Part shown: positions 18,462 to 26,172 of the stretch, one piece after another
Numbering within the stretch: the stretch's first letter is position 1
Layout: each line of letters starts with the position of its first letter
Assembly (NCBI GenBank): GCA_025934375.1
Contig: JAICYD010000014.1
Coordinates: 1-64,000, forward strand
From: Streptosporangiaceae bacterium
GTDB taxonomy: Bacteria; Actinomycetota; Actinomycetes; Streptosporangiales; Streptosporangiaceae
Direction of reading: 5' to 3'
DNA length: 64,000 bases
Program-made: the position numbers and the translations under genes
Notes under the pieces: model-generated
Database searches by the model: none
What the model saw: only the letters and a program-made list of their open reading frames with translations
What the model was told of the DNA's origin: nothing

Positions 18462-19418
18462 TCATCCGTCAGCATCAGGGGAGCCACGCCGGGCGCGGGC
18501 CCTGCGCTTGCCCTCGTGCATGGCCTGTACCCGGGCGACCGGGATCGTGTGTCCTTCCGCGACGAGGTCCTCAGGCAGCGCCTGCGGCGGCGGCAGGGCC
18601 GCGGCCCACGGATCGGCGCCGGCCAGCAGCCGCGCCGCGTTCCGCACCGTGAAGTCCCCAGGCGACACCTCGTCCAGCCAGTCCCAGGCCACCGGGAACG
18701 AGACCGGCACGCCGGGGCGCGCTCGCGGGCTGTAGGCGGCCACCACGGTCGCGCCGTGCGCCCGGGTCGAGTCGATGAACACCATGCCGCCGCGATCGGC
18801 CTTGATGAACGCGGTCGTCGCGAGGCCGGGGTCCAGCCGCGCGGCCCGCTCCGCCAGGGCGCGGGTCGCAGCCGCCGCGTCGTCCGCGGACACCGCCTCC
18901 TGAACGGGCACGTAGACGTGCACGCCCTTGGCCCCGCTGGTCTTGACCGCGCCCGCCAGGCCCGCCCCGGACAGCGCTTCCCGGACCAGCTTCGCCGCCG
19001 CCACCGCCCGCCCGAACTCGCCCGCAGCCGGCGGATCGATGTCGAGCACCAGGTAGGAGGGCCGATCCAGGTGCTCGGCGGTGCCGAGCGTGACGTGGTA
19101 CTCCACCGCGCGCTGATTGGCGAGCCAGATCAGCGTCGGCTTGTCCTCGCACAGCGCGTACCGCACCTGCCGGTGCGACGATTCCGCCCACATCGAGACG
19201 GTCTTGATCCATGGCGGCGCGTAGTCCGGCACGTTCTTCTGCATGAACGGACGCTGGCCGGCGCGCACCCGGATCACCGACAGCGGCCGGCCGCTCAGCA
19301 CGCCGACGATGCGGTCCGCGACCGCCTCCAGGTAGTCCACCAGGTCGCGCTTGGTCGCGTCCGCCCCGTCGAACAGCGGCTCGTCCAGGTGCGTCAACGT
19401 GATCTCGGGCAATGCCAT
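18462..19418 (-). CDS. Stand-alone LigD polymerase domain (NHEJ PrimPol)
   Basis: This 318-residue protein corresponds to the polymerase module of bacterial LigD. Evidence is the metal-binding LDIDPP segment (about residue 125), KTSGAKGVHVYVP (about 160) and FIDSTRAHGATVVAAYSPRARPGVPVSFP (about 215-243). LigD Pol adds ribonucleotides and fills gaps during non-homologous end joining. No Ku or ligase gene is in the window. Many actinomycetes carry several separate Pol-domain proteins. Its C-terminus ends in a basic RRARARRGS tail. Confidence 0.88.
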   Translation of the reverse strand: MALPEITLTHLDEPLFDGADATKRDLVDYLEAVADRIVGVLSGRPLSVIRVRAGQRPFMQKNVPDYAPPWIKTVSMWAESSHRQVRYALCEDKPTLIWLANQRAVEYHVTLGTAEHLDRPSYLVLDIDPPAAGEFGRAVAAAKLVREALSGAGLAGAVKTSGAKGVHVYVPVQEAVSADDAAAATRALAERAARLDPGLATTAFIKADRGGMVFIDSTRAHGATVVAAYSPRARPGVPVSFPVAWDWLDEVSPGDFTVRNAARLLAGADPWAAALPPPQALPEDLVAEGHTIPVARVQAMHEGKRRARARRGSPDADG

Positions 19419-19624
19419 GCGTAACGTCTACCCGTTCCGCGCCCGGGCACCACCGAAGCCACCGGCATCTGGCACCAGCGCCCCACCCGAAGCCACCGGC
19501 ACCATTCCCGCCCAGGCCCCGCAGCCTAAGCGCAGCAGGACTGGGGGAATGCATGTCCCGGGGGGCGCCTATCCTGTCGATTCTCCGGCCTGAATGAACT
19601 GGATGCATGCCAGCCGGGCCGGGC

Positions 19625-19915
19625 TTACCTCAACATGCCGCTGCAGTTCGCGCCCACCTCGGCGACCCAGGTGCCATTGGATTCTTCCGTGTCGGACAGG
19701 AGGAAGATAGGCAGGTAGACCGTGTCATAGCTCGCGAACAGATCACTGCGCGCGGCCTGCTGCGCGGCCGCGGACGTCGCGCCGAGACCGTCGCCGTAGC
19801 AGGGATATTTCGTTATTGCCGGTGCGGCTGATGCTATCGCGACTGTTCCGCAGGTAAGGGCGGCGGCCACGGTCAAGGCTACTGACGCTCGCACTGTGAT
19901 CCGCAGGATACTCAT
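19625..19915 (-). CDS. Small secreted protein of unknown function
   Basis: This 96-residue protein has a Sec signal peptide (MSILRITVRASVALTVAAAL, cleavage probably after ASA at about residue 30). The mature part of about 65 residues has two Cys (YPCYG, ANCSG) that could form one disulfide. ATG 19915 is preceded by GGAG at good spacing. I do not recognise the family. It diverges from the carboxymuconolactone-decarboxylase-like gene. Confidence 0.7.
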   Translation of the reverse strand: MSILRITVRASVALTVAAALTCGTVAIASAAPAITKYPCYGDGLGATSAAAQQAARSDLFASYDTVYLPIFLLSDTEESNGTWVAEVGANCSGMLR

Positions 19916-20110
19916 GATGGAACTCCATTCGGGATAAGCATTGGCATATCCAATATGACACAGCGAGAAGCAGCCAACTAGCGATTCTCGGTCCCTAGCG
20001 ATCCCCGGTGTCCCGGGCGGCCGGCGTCCGCGTGCGCCGCGGCCGTGTCGCCGCGGCGCTGCCGGCACCCGTGTCGCCGGGCGACCCGTCCTGAGCCCAC
20101 AATTGGTGTC

Positions 20111-20611
20111 GTGGCAACGAACTATGAGATGGCATTCGAGGACCGGCCGGCGGTATACGCGGCGTGGGGACAGCTGAACGGCGCGATCAAGGCGGGCATG
20201 GACCTGCGCCGCTACGAACTGGCCACCCTGGCCGCGGCCAGGCGGCTGCGGTCGAGCTACTGCTGCCTGGCGCACGGGAGCGTGCTGGCCGGGCGATTCG
20301 GCGAGCCAGTGGCCCAGATCGCCGCCGACCACCGGACCGCCGGCCTGGACGAGGTCGACGTGGCGGTGATGGACCTGGCCGAGCAGGTCGTCGATGATGC
20401 CACCTCCATCAGCGAGGCCGGCCTGCAGCGGCTGCGTGACCTTGGCCTGTCACAGCAGGAGATCATGGACGTGATCCTCGCCGCGGCGGCCAGGTGCTTT
20501 TTCTCCAAGACCCTCGACGCGCTCGGCGTCCAGGCCGACTCCAGCTATAGCGAGCTTGAGCCCGGCCTTCGCCAGGCCCTGGTCGTGGGCCGCCCGATCG
20601 CCGGCAGCTGA
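20111..20611 (+). CDS. Carboxymuconolactone decarboxylase/AhpD-like protein
   Basis: This 166-residue all-helical protein contains LATLAAARRLRSSYCCLAHGSVL (about residues 37-59), the AhpD/CMD active-site helix with Cys and His. A second helix pair is at LRDLGLSQQEIMDVILAAAARCFFSKTLDALG. The CCLAH arrangement differs from the classic CxxC of AhpD, so peroxidase chemistry is uncertain. GTG 20111 follows CACAAT by seven bases, a possible leaderless start. Confidence 0.83.
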   Translation: MATNYEMAFEDRPAVYAAWGQLNGAIKAGMDLRRYELATLAAARRLRSSYCCLAHGSVLAGRFGEPVAQIAADHRTAGLDEVDVAVMDLAEQVVDDATSISEAGLQRLRDLGLSQQEIMDVILAAAARCFFSKTLDALGVQADSSYSELEPGLRQALVVGRPIAGS

Positions 20612-20653
20612 CCCCGGGCCGACCGCAACCGCACGGCGTGCCGCTGCCGCTGC

Positions 20654-20669
20654 CGCTGCCGCGGCAGCG
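20654..20669. terminator. Palindrome between convergent genes
   Basis: CGCTGCCGCGGCAGCG is a perfect 16-bp palindrome following CCGCTG triplet repeats. It lies between the convergent CMD-like gene (end 20611) and cyclophilin gene (end 20681). It lacks a T-run, so it is at most a weak bidirectional terminator. Confidence 0.35.
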
Positions 20670-20680
20670 CGCCGCGGGCG

Positions 20681-21430
20681 TCACCGTGTCGCGATGACCT
20701 CCACGGCCCGGAACGCGGTGTACAAGTTCGGGTAGCCGTCACCTGGGTTATTTTGGCTGTCGTCGCCGGCCGCCGCGATCTTCTGCAGCACGCCCATGCC
20801 GTTGATCACGGTGCCGAACGGCGTGTAGTTCGGTGCCAGGGTGGTGTCCTTCCAGGTGAAGAAGAACTGGCTGCCGTTGGTGTCCGGCCCCGCGTTGGCC
20901 ATGGCGAGTGTCCCGGCCGGGTACGTGGCCCCGGCCAGGTTCTCGTCGTTGAACGAGTAGCCGGGGGCGCCGGAGCCGGTGCCAGTGGGGTCACCGCACT
21001 GCAGCACGTAGATCCTCTGGACGGTGAGCCGGTGGCAGTGCGTCTTGCTGAAGTAGCCCCTGCTGGCCAGGAAACGGAACGAGAACGTCGTGCAGGGGGC
21101 CTTGGCAGTCAGCATCCGCACCGTGATGGCGCCCTGGGTGGTGATGAACCTGACGTCGAAGGGCTGCGCGGCCCGCGCCGCGTCGAACACCGGGATGCCC
21201 TTGAACCGGTCCGCGGGGATCGCCGCCTGGTACCCGCACGCATCTGCCGGGCCGGGGGCAGCCGCGGCCGCCCGCACGTGCAGGCCGGGCGCGCCGAGGC
21301 CGGGCAGCGCGGGAGCGCTCGCGGCGCTGGCCCCGGACGCAGGGATGCTGACGGCAGTGGCCGCCGCGGCCGCCGCGACAACAGTGGCCATTGTGATTAG
21401 CCAGGGGGAAACGCGCTTCTTGAAGACCAT
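20681..21430 (-). CDS. Exported cyclophilin-type peptidyl-prolyl isomerase
   Basis: This 249-residue protein has an N-terminal signal or anchor (residues about 8-37) and an Ala-rich linker before a cyclophilin domain. Family segments are FKGIPVFDA, HCHRLTVQRIYVLQCGDPTGTG (the catalytic Arg region), YPAGTLAMANAGPDTNGSQFFFTW and FGTVINGMGVLQKI. The SQFF motif and the core are intact. It probably assists folding of secreted proteins outside the membrane. Four Cys residues in the domain could form disulfides. ATG 21430 is the likely start. Confidence 0.9.
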   Translation of the reverse strand: MVFKKRVSPWLITMATVVAAAAAATAVSIPASGASAASAPALPGLGAPGLHVRAAAAAPGPADACGYQAAIPADRFKGIPVFDAARAAQPFDVRFITTQGAITVRMLTAKAPCTTFSFRFLASRGYFSKTHCHRLTVQRIYVLQCGDPTGTGSGAPGYSFNDENLAGATYPAGTLAMANAGPDTNGSQFFFTWKDTTLAPNYTPFGTVINGMGVLQKIAAAGDDSQNNPGDGYPNLYTAFRAVEVIATR

Positions 21431-21598
21431 GGGTAATCCCTTCCGTGAGCGGCGAGCGGGATTCTGTCGCTCCCGAAGGCGCGAATCAAGTCGTCCGGCA
21501 CCTTGCGCCGGTTCGGCACAGGTGGCGGGAAAAAGGCCTGAGTCCGGAAATCGGTGCGGTTACGTTCGGCGTCGAGTCACCCTCCCCAGGCAAGGGTG

Positions 21599-22768
21599 TC
21601 ACGGGTGAGGAGTACGGGTGTGAGCGCGCTTGGGCGCGCCGAAGGCGGCCAGCCGGAGGTCGGACTGCATGGCAAAGTAGGCGGGCTTGGGGTTGAGGTT
21701 GACGTCGTAGGGGGTCGCGTATCCCTCCCCGGTGAAGACGCCCGGCACCCAGGAATCCGCGTCGGTGAAGCCCCAGACCGTGAACGAGACGCACTCCGGT
21801 ACCGCGAGCGCGGCCTTGAGCATCTCGGAGAACTCATACGGCTGGGCGAACAGCTCCAGGCTGCTCGTCGGGACCTGGTCGGTTGCGTTGTTCACGAAGG
21901 TGCGGACGTCAGCCTCGGTGATCGCGACCTTCAGGCCGAGGCTGGCGTAGCGCTCGATGTCTTGCTGCAGCCGTTGCGGGCTCCAGCCGAACTGAGTGTC
22001 CAGGTGCCCCTGGATGCCCACGCCGTGGACCGGCGCGCCCTGGTCGAGAAGCCCGCGGACGAGCGTGAACGCGGCGTCAGCCTTGGCGTTGGAGCCGTCC
22101 TCGCCGCCGATGTTGTAGTCGTTGTAGAACAGCAGGGCTCCCGGGTCGGCCTCATGCGCCCAGCGGAAGGCGTCCGCGATGACGCCCTCGCCCAGGTGGG
22201 CGGCCCAGAAGCGATTCGGGTCGATCATCGAGGGGTTGCTGTCGGTGAGGAACTCGTTGCAGACGTCCCAGTGCCAGATCTTGCCGCGGAAGCGGGAGAC
22301 CTCCGTGGTGATGTGCTGGTGCAGCAGGTCGCGTAGCTGGGAATCGCTGATCGTGCCGTCGCCGACTCCGGTGGTCAGCCAGGTGGGCAGCTGGTTGTGC
22401 CAGACGAGGGTGTGCCCCCGGATGAGCTGGTCGTTGGCCTTGGCGAACGCGACGAGCTGGTCCGCGCCCGACCAGTCGAATACTCCCTGGGTGGGCTCAA
22501 CGACCTGCCACTTCATCTCATTGCCCGGAGTCACGAGGGAGAACTGGCCCGCCACGATGGCTGCCCGGGCCGGAATGGTGAGCGCCTGCGGGCTGGTCGC
22601 CGTGCCGATCCGCAGCCCGGTCTTCCCGGCCAGCTCACGCAGGGAGTCAGGGTCCCTGTGGTCGTGCTGGGCACCTAGTGCCGCCGCTGACGCGGTGCCG
22701 GCCCCGCCGATCGCCACGGCCGCGCCGGCGGCTCCCGCCGCCAGGACACTACGGCGTCTAACGTCCAT
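21599..22768 (-). CDS. Tat-exported GH10 endo-1,4-beta-xylanase
   Basis: This 389-residue secreted protein starts MDVRRRSVLAAGAAG, a twin-arginine signal. The GH10 barrel shows HTLVWHNQLPTW, the acid/base Glu in WDVCNE and the nucleophile Glu in ITEADVR. WGFTDADSW closes the fold. All catalytic residues are present. There is no carbohydrate-binding module. ATG 22768 follows GGAGG by seven bases. A GAAA-N-TTTC inverted repeat lies 42 bp upstream (22810-22818). Its role is extracellular xylan degradation. Confidence 0.93.
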   Translation of the reverse strand: MDVRRRSVLAAGAAGAAVAIGGAGTASAAALGAQHDHRDPDSLRELAGKTGLRIGTATSPQALTIPARAAIVAGQFSLVTPGNEMKWQVVEPTQGVFDWSGADQLVAFAKANDQLIRGHTLVWHNQLPTWLTTGVGDGTISDSQLRDLLHQHITTEVSRFRGKIWHWDVCNEFLTDSNPSMIDPNRFWAAHLGEGVIADAFRWAHEADPGALLFYNDYNIGGEDGSNAKADAAFTLVRGLLDQGAPVHGVGIQGHLDTQFGWSPQRLQQDIERYASLGLKVAITEADVRTFVNNATDQVPTSSLELFAQPYEFSEMLKAALAVPECVSFTVWGFTDADSWVPGVFTGEGYATPYDVNLNPKPAYFAMQSDLRLAAFGAPKRAHTRTPHP

Positions 22769-22808
22769 CTGATCGCCTCCCATTCACCCGAAAATCTCCC
22801 ACTCCCAG

Positions 22809-22818
22809 CGAAAGTTTC
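22809..22818 (-). promoter_or_regulatory. Putative xylanase operator CGAAAGTTTC
   Basis: GAAA-G-TTTC (22810-22818) is a perfect inverted repeat 42 bp upstream of the xylanase ATG. From memory, Streptomyces xylanase promoters carry very similar CGAAANTTTC boxes that mediate substrate control. The binding protein is not in the window. Confidence 0.45.
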
Positions 22819-22862
22819 TGAGCAAATTTGTCGGATGAGCGCAAATCTAAGACCGGCAAAAT

Positions 22863-23174
22863 GTGCCTGTCAATAGCCTTATGGGCAATGCTGGGGATTC
22901 TGGCGCGGGTAGAGATCGCTGCCGGCGCTGCCACAGCTGCGAGCCTGGTGCTATCGCGAGCTTGAGCCCGCTGTGGATCGCCGAGCCGGGCTGCGAGGCC
23001 ATCAACGACGTCGACAGCTCCCGGGCGGTCGCCGCCGGGCTGGCCTGCAGGCCGGTGACCGACACGATCCGCGATACGCTCGCCTGGGACGCCGCGCGCG
23101 GCGGCGCGGCACCCGACGACGAGGGCCTGCCCGCCGCCGAGGAAGCCAGGCTGCTGCGCGACCTGGACCGGTAG
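22863..23174 (+). pseudogene. 3' remnant of an NAD-dependent epimerase/reductase
   Basis: From about 22959 the translation reads LSPLWIAEPGCEAINDV, then SRAVAAGLACRPVTDTIRDT and LAWDAARG. This matches the C-terminal tail of actinobacterial NAD-dependent epimerase/dehydratase-family reductases (S-R-A-x-A-A-G-L-x-x-R-P). The Rossmann domain with its GxxGxxG motif is absent, and the 30 residues before the match have no family character. It is therefore a gene remnant rather than a small gene. Confidence 0.65.
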
Positions 23175-23319
23175 CATTTTCCCTCTCCCGGCCCGGCTCA
23201 CGCGCAAGAAGACGCGGGCGAATCCCTGCCCGCCGCGATGAGATTCGCGGTCGCCGCGCGTCATGCCTGCAAGGGCGCTGTTAGCCAGGGTGCCCGCGCG
23301 CAACGAAGGGAGATGGATC

Positions 23320-23844
23320 ATGGAGATCACCAACCTGGGCAAGGCGGACGGGCTGCCGCCGGTGGACTGGGCCGCGATTGCCGGGAAGCTCGATGCGGGG
23401 TCGGCGCCCGCTCCGGACGCGCACAACGCCCGCACGACCTGGCTGTCCACGGTCAACGAGGACGGCAGCCCGCACGTGACCGCGGTCGGCGCCGTGTGGC
23501 TGGAGGGCACGTTCTGGTTCCAGACGGGCGCGGGCACGCGCAAGGGCCGCAACGTGGCGCGCGATCCCCGGTGCTCGGTGGCGCTGTCGGTCCGCGACGC
23601 GGACGTCGTTTTCGAGGGCGACGCCGTGCGGGTGACCGAGCCGGGCGCGCTGGCGCGGGTCGCGCGGGCGTGGGCGGACGGTGGCTGGCCGGCCGAGCCC
23701 GACGAGAGCGGGGCGGGCATCACGGCCCCGTTCAACGCGCCCTTGCAGGGACCACCGCCGTGGAATGTGTACCGCATTGAGCCACGCGCTGCGGTCGTGA
23801 CCCTGGGGGCGGAGCCGGGCGGCGTGACCCGCTTCCGGTTCTGA
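23320..23844 (+). CDS. Pyridoxamine 5'-phosphate oxidase-like FMN protein
   Basis: This 174-residue split-barrel protein contains TTWLSTVNEDGSPHVTAVGAVWLEGTFWFQTG and RKGRNVARDPRCSVALSV, the standard FMN- or F420-binding strands of the family. It is probably a flavin-dependent reductase, not a vitamin B6 enzyme. ATG 23320 follows AAGGGAGA. It is convergent with the RibD-C gene at 23897. Confidence 0.88.
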   Translation: MEITNLGKADGLPPVDWAAIAGKLDAGSAPAPDAHNARTTWLSTVNEDGSPHVTAVGAVWLEGTFWFQTGAGTRKGRNVARDPRCSVALSVRDADVVFEGDAVRVTEPGALARVARAWADGGWPAEPDESGAGITAPFNAPLQGPPPWNVYRIEPRAAVVTLGAEPGGVTRFRF

Positions 23845-23896
23845 CGCGTCGGGCGGGCTGTCGAGAATGAAGGATAAATGGCGGGCGTTGGGACCG

Positions 23897-24433
23897 TTAC
23901 CCGATGACGCGGTAGTCGGTGAGCAGGTAGCCAGCCGGGGAGGTCGCGTTCCGGATCGGCTCGAGCCGGATCGCTGGCAGGCCGTCCAGGAGCCTGCGCC
24001 CGCTGCCCGCGATCACCGGTGCGATCACCAGCCGGAGCTCGTCGACGACGCCCGCGGTGAGCAGCGCGCGGGCGACCGAGATGGACGCGTGCACGCCAAT
24101 GTCGGCTCCGGGCTGGCTCCTCAGGTCCCGCACGAAGCCGGCCAGGTCACCGTCGATCGCGGTCGCGTTGGCCCACTCCCGGTCCAGCGGCGCGGAGGTG
24201 GCGACGTACTTCGCGACCCCGTTGATGAACGTCGCGAACGGCTCCATGTCGCTGCCCGGCCAGAACCCGGCCCACTCCTCGTAGCTGCGCCGCCCGAGGA
24301 TGACGCAGTCCTGCGCCGCGATGACGGCGCCGAGGTTGGCATCCATCGCCTCGTCCCAGCCGACGAAGAACGCACTGGGCTCCTCCGCGACGCCGTCGAG
24401 GGACAACAACTCGTACACGACGACCTTGCGCAC
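23897..24433 (-). CDS. Dihydrofolate reductase/RibD C-terminal family protein (second copy)
   Basis: This 178-residue protein begins VRKVVVYELLSLDGVAEEP and has SYEEWAGFWPGSDMEPFATFINGVAKYVAT and the usual closing VAPVIAGSGRRLLDG. GTG 24433 with GGAGG eight bases upstream fits the family start. The open frame upstream to 24583 is a shadow. It is a likely NAD(P)H-dependent reductase of unknown substrate, related to but clearly different from the protein at 13235-13927. Confidence 0.88.
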   Translation of the reverse strand: MRKVVVYELLSLDGVAEEPSAFFVGWDEAMDANLGAVIAAQDCVILGRRSYEEWAGFWPGSDMEPFATFINGVAKYVATSAPLDREWANATAIDGDLAGFVRDLRSQPGADIGVHASISVARALLTAGVVDELRLVIAPVIAGSGRRLLDGLPAIRLEPIRNATSPAGYLLTDYRVIG

Positions 24434-24792
24434 CTTCAGCACCTCCGATACACGCGGGCCCTGCAACGTGGACCGCTCGCGCGACCAGAACTCATCGATG
24501 AGGCCATCACGCGCCCTCAGCCGGACCGCCGCCTGGCCACCCCGATGACGGCCAGGCTCCACGTACATTACTGCGGTCGCCATTCGTCACCAACGGGGTG
24601 CGCGCGAACCATCGATAGGCCCTGCTCACGGCCTGTGCTGAATCATTGACGTCGCCCAGGGCCGGCGTTCTCGCGCGAGGGCCTGGGGACGGGAGCCGGA
24701 GGCTGCGCGGTCGTTAAGGTGACAAGGCAGTGCAGCCAGATGGTAACGGCGATCACTGCGTTGTTACAGGAACAGGAATGTGGTGAGCCAAC
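24434..24792. other. 360-bp intergenic region
   Basis: No gene is supported. It probably holds the promoter of the RibD-C gene at 23897 and the transcript end of the FAD monooxygenase at 24793. An inverted repeat TGGTGAG/CTCACCA (24781-24798, CCAA loop) overlaps that gene's stop codon. Confidence 0.5.
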
Positions 24793-26160
24793 TCACCAAT
24801 TCACCGGGTCGGCGGACCGGGGCGGTACGACCGCTGGGGGAATGGTCGGGATGGGACGGCGGAAGTAGCCGCGCAGCACGCGTAGCGCGACGCCGGGCGC
24901 CAGCAGCGCGGTGGGCGGGTCCACGAGGTTGAGGACACGAAGGAACGCGCCGCCAAGCGCCGGGTCGGCGGTCGCGCCCATGTGAAGGCGGTGGACGTAC
25001 GCGTTGACGAACCGGACCTTCGGCCCACGGCGTCCCTCGACCTCCGCGAACCGCAGGTCCTGGCCGACCGCGATTGACCACGGCCCCTCGATGAGCCGGG
25101 CGGCGCCGCGGAAGAATGGCGGCGCCAGGCGATGAGTGCCGCTAGTGGCGAGCAGCCGTCGCAGGAGCAGGGCCTCCAGCGCCGCGACCGTAATGCCCTG
25201 GCCGTAGATCGGGTTGAAGCTGCACAGGCCGTCGGCCACCACCAGGTAGCCGTCGGGGAAGCGGCGCAACCGCTCGTACCGACGGCGCACGCTGGTCGGG
25301 AAGCGCATCGTCACCGCGTCGGAGGCGGGCTCAGCGGACCGGATTACCTCGGTGAGCTCGGGCAACGGCAGGGTGCCGGCGAATTCCAGCATCCCCGCGT
25401 CGTCGGTTGGCGGCTGCTCGCCAAGCATGCCCATGAGAGCGACCGCGAACCGGTCGTTCTCCATCGCCGCGACGATGCCGGCCCGGGGTGAGCCCGGCGT
25501 CGAGTTGGTGATCGCGCCGTACAGATTCCCGATCAGCCCGGGGTGACGGCGGTAGGTCCGGGTTACGTAGGTGACGCCGACCCGTACCTGCTCCTCGGCG
25601 GGCCGGTCGTAGCCCAGCTCGCCCAGCCATGCCGGGGTGCCGCATCCCCGGCCGCCGGCATCCACGACAAGATCGGCTTCGATGGCCTCCCCGGATACGC
25701 GCACGCCAGTGATCCGGCGACGGTCCGGGCTGGTCGTCAGCCCCGACACCGAAGTCTGCGGCCGGATCTCGACGCCAGGTAGCGCTGCGACCCGCTCCCG
25801 GACGGCGTGCTCCAGCAGCGGCCGGCTGAGCCCGAGCGCCAGCAGCGAGGACGGTGCCCGGCGCATGAGGTAAGCGTCGTTGTGCCAGTTGACCTGATCG
25901 TGCAGGTCGACCAACGGCGCGCCCGCCCGCTGCAGCTCGCCAGTCAGGCCGGGAAGCAACTCCTCCAGTGCCTCACGCCCCCGGGCGAGCAGGACGTGCA
26001 GTTGCCGCCCCTGCGGCACGCCGCGCCGGGCCACCGCCGAGTCCGGCACCGCGTCACGATCGACGATCACGATTTTCTCGTACGCCTCGCTGAGGACGCG
26101 GGCCGCCAGGAGCCCGCCCATGCTCGCGCCAATTACTACCGCGGTGCCCGGTGATGCCAT
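24793..26160 (-). CDS. FAD-dependent monooxygenase-like protein
   Basis: This 455-residue group A flavin oxidoreductase has the N-terminal Rossmann motif VVIGASMGGLLAARVLSE (about residues 8-25). The second FAD motif is the GD-like VVADGLCSFNPIYGQGITVAALEALLL segment (about 310-336). It resembles epoxidase/hydroxylase proteins of the 2-polyprenyl-6-methoxyphenol-hydroxylase superfamily with a helical C-terminus. The start ATG 26160 diverges closely from the beta-lactamase-fold gene. The substrate is unknown. Confidence 0.82.
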   Translation of the reverse strand: MASPGTAVVIGASMGGLLAARVLSEAYEKIVIVDRDAVPDSAVARRGVPQGRQLHVLLARGREALEELLPGLTGELQRAGAPLVDLHDQVNWHNDAYLMRRAPSSLLALGLSRPLLEHAVRERVAALPGVEIRPQTSVSGLTTSPDRRRITGVRVSGEAIEADLVVDAGGRGCGTPAWLGELGYDRPAEEQVRVGVTYVTRTYRRHPGLIGNLYGAITNSTPGSPRAGIVAAMENDRFAVALMGMLGEQPPTDDAGMLEFAGTLPLPELTEVIRSAEPASDAVTMRFPTSVRRRYERLRRFPDGYLVVADGLCSFNPIYGQGITVAALEALLLRRLLATSGTHRLAPPFFRGAARLIEGPWSIAVGQDLRFAEVEGRRGPKVRFVNAYVHRLHMGATADPALGGAFLRVLNLVDPPTALLAPGVALRVLRGYFRRPIPTIPPAVVPPRSADPVNW

Positions 26161-26172
26161 GGACCAGACGCT

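Noticed and set aside
22863..22958. N-terminal part of a new small protein before the reductase tail
   Set aside because: These 32 codons show no family character or ribosome-binding site and probably read non-coding DNA ahead of the remnant.
24781..24798. Terminator at the end of the FAD monooxygenase gene
   Set aside because: The 7-bp stem overlaps the stop codon itself and no T-run follows on the minus strand; kept only as a note on the intergenic region.
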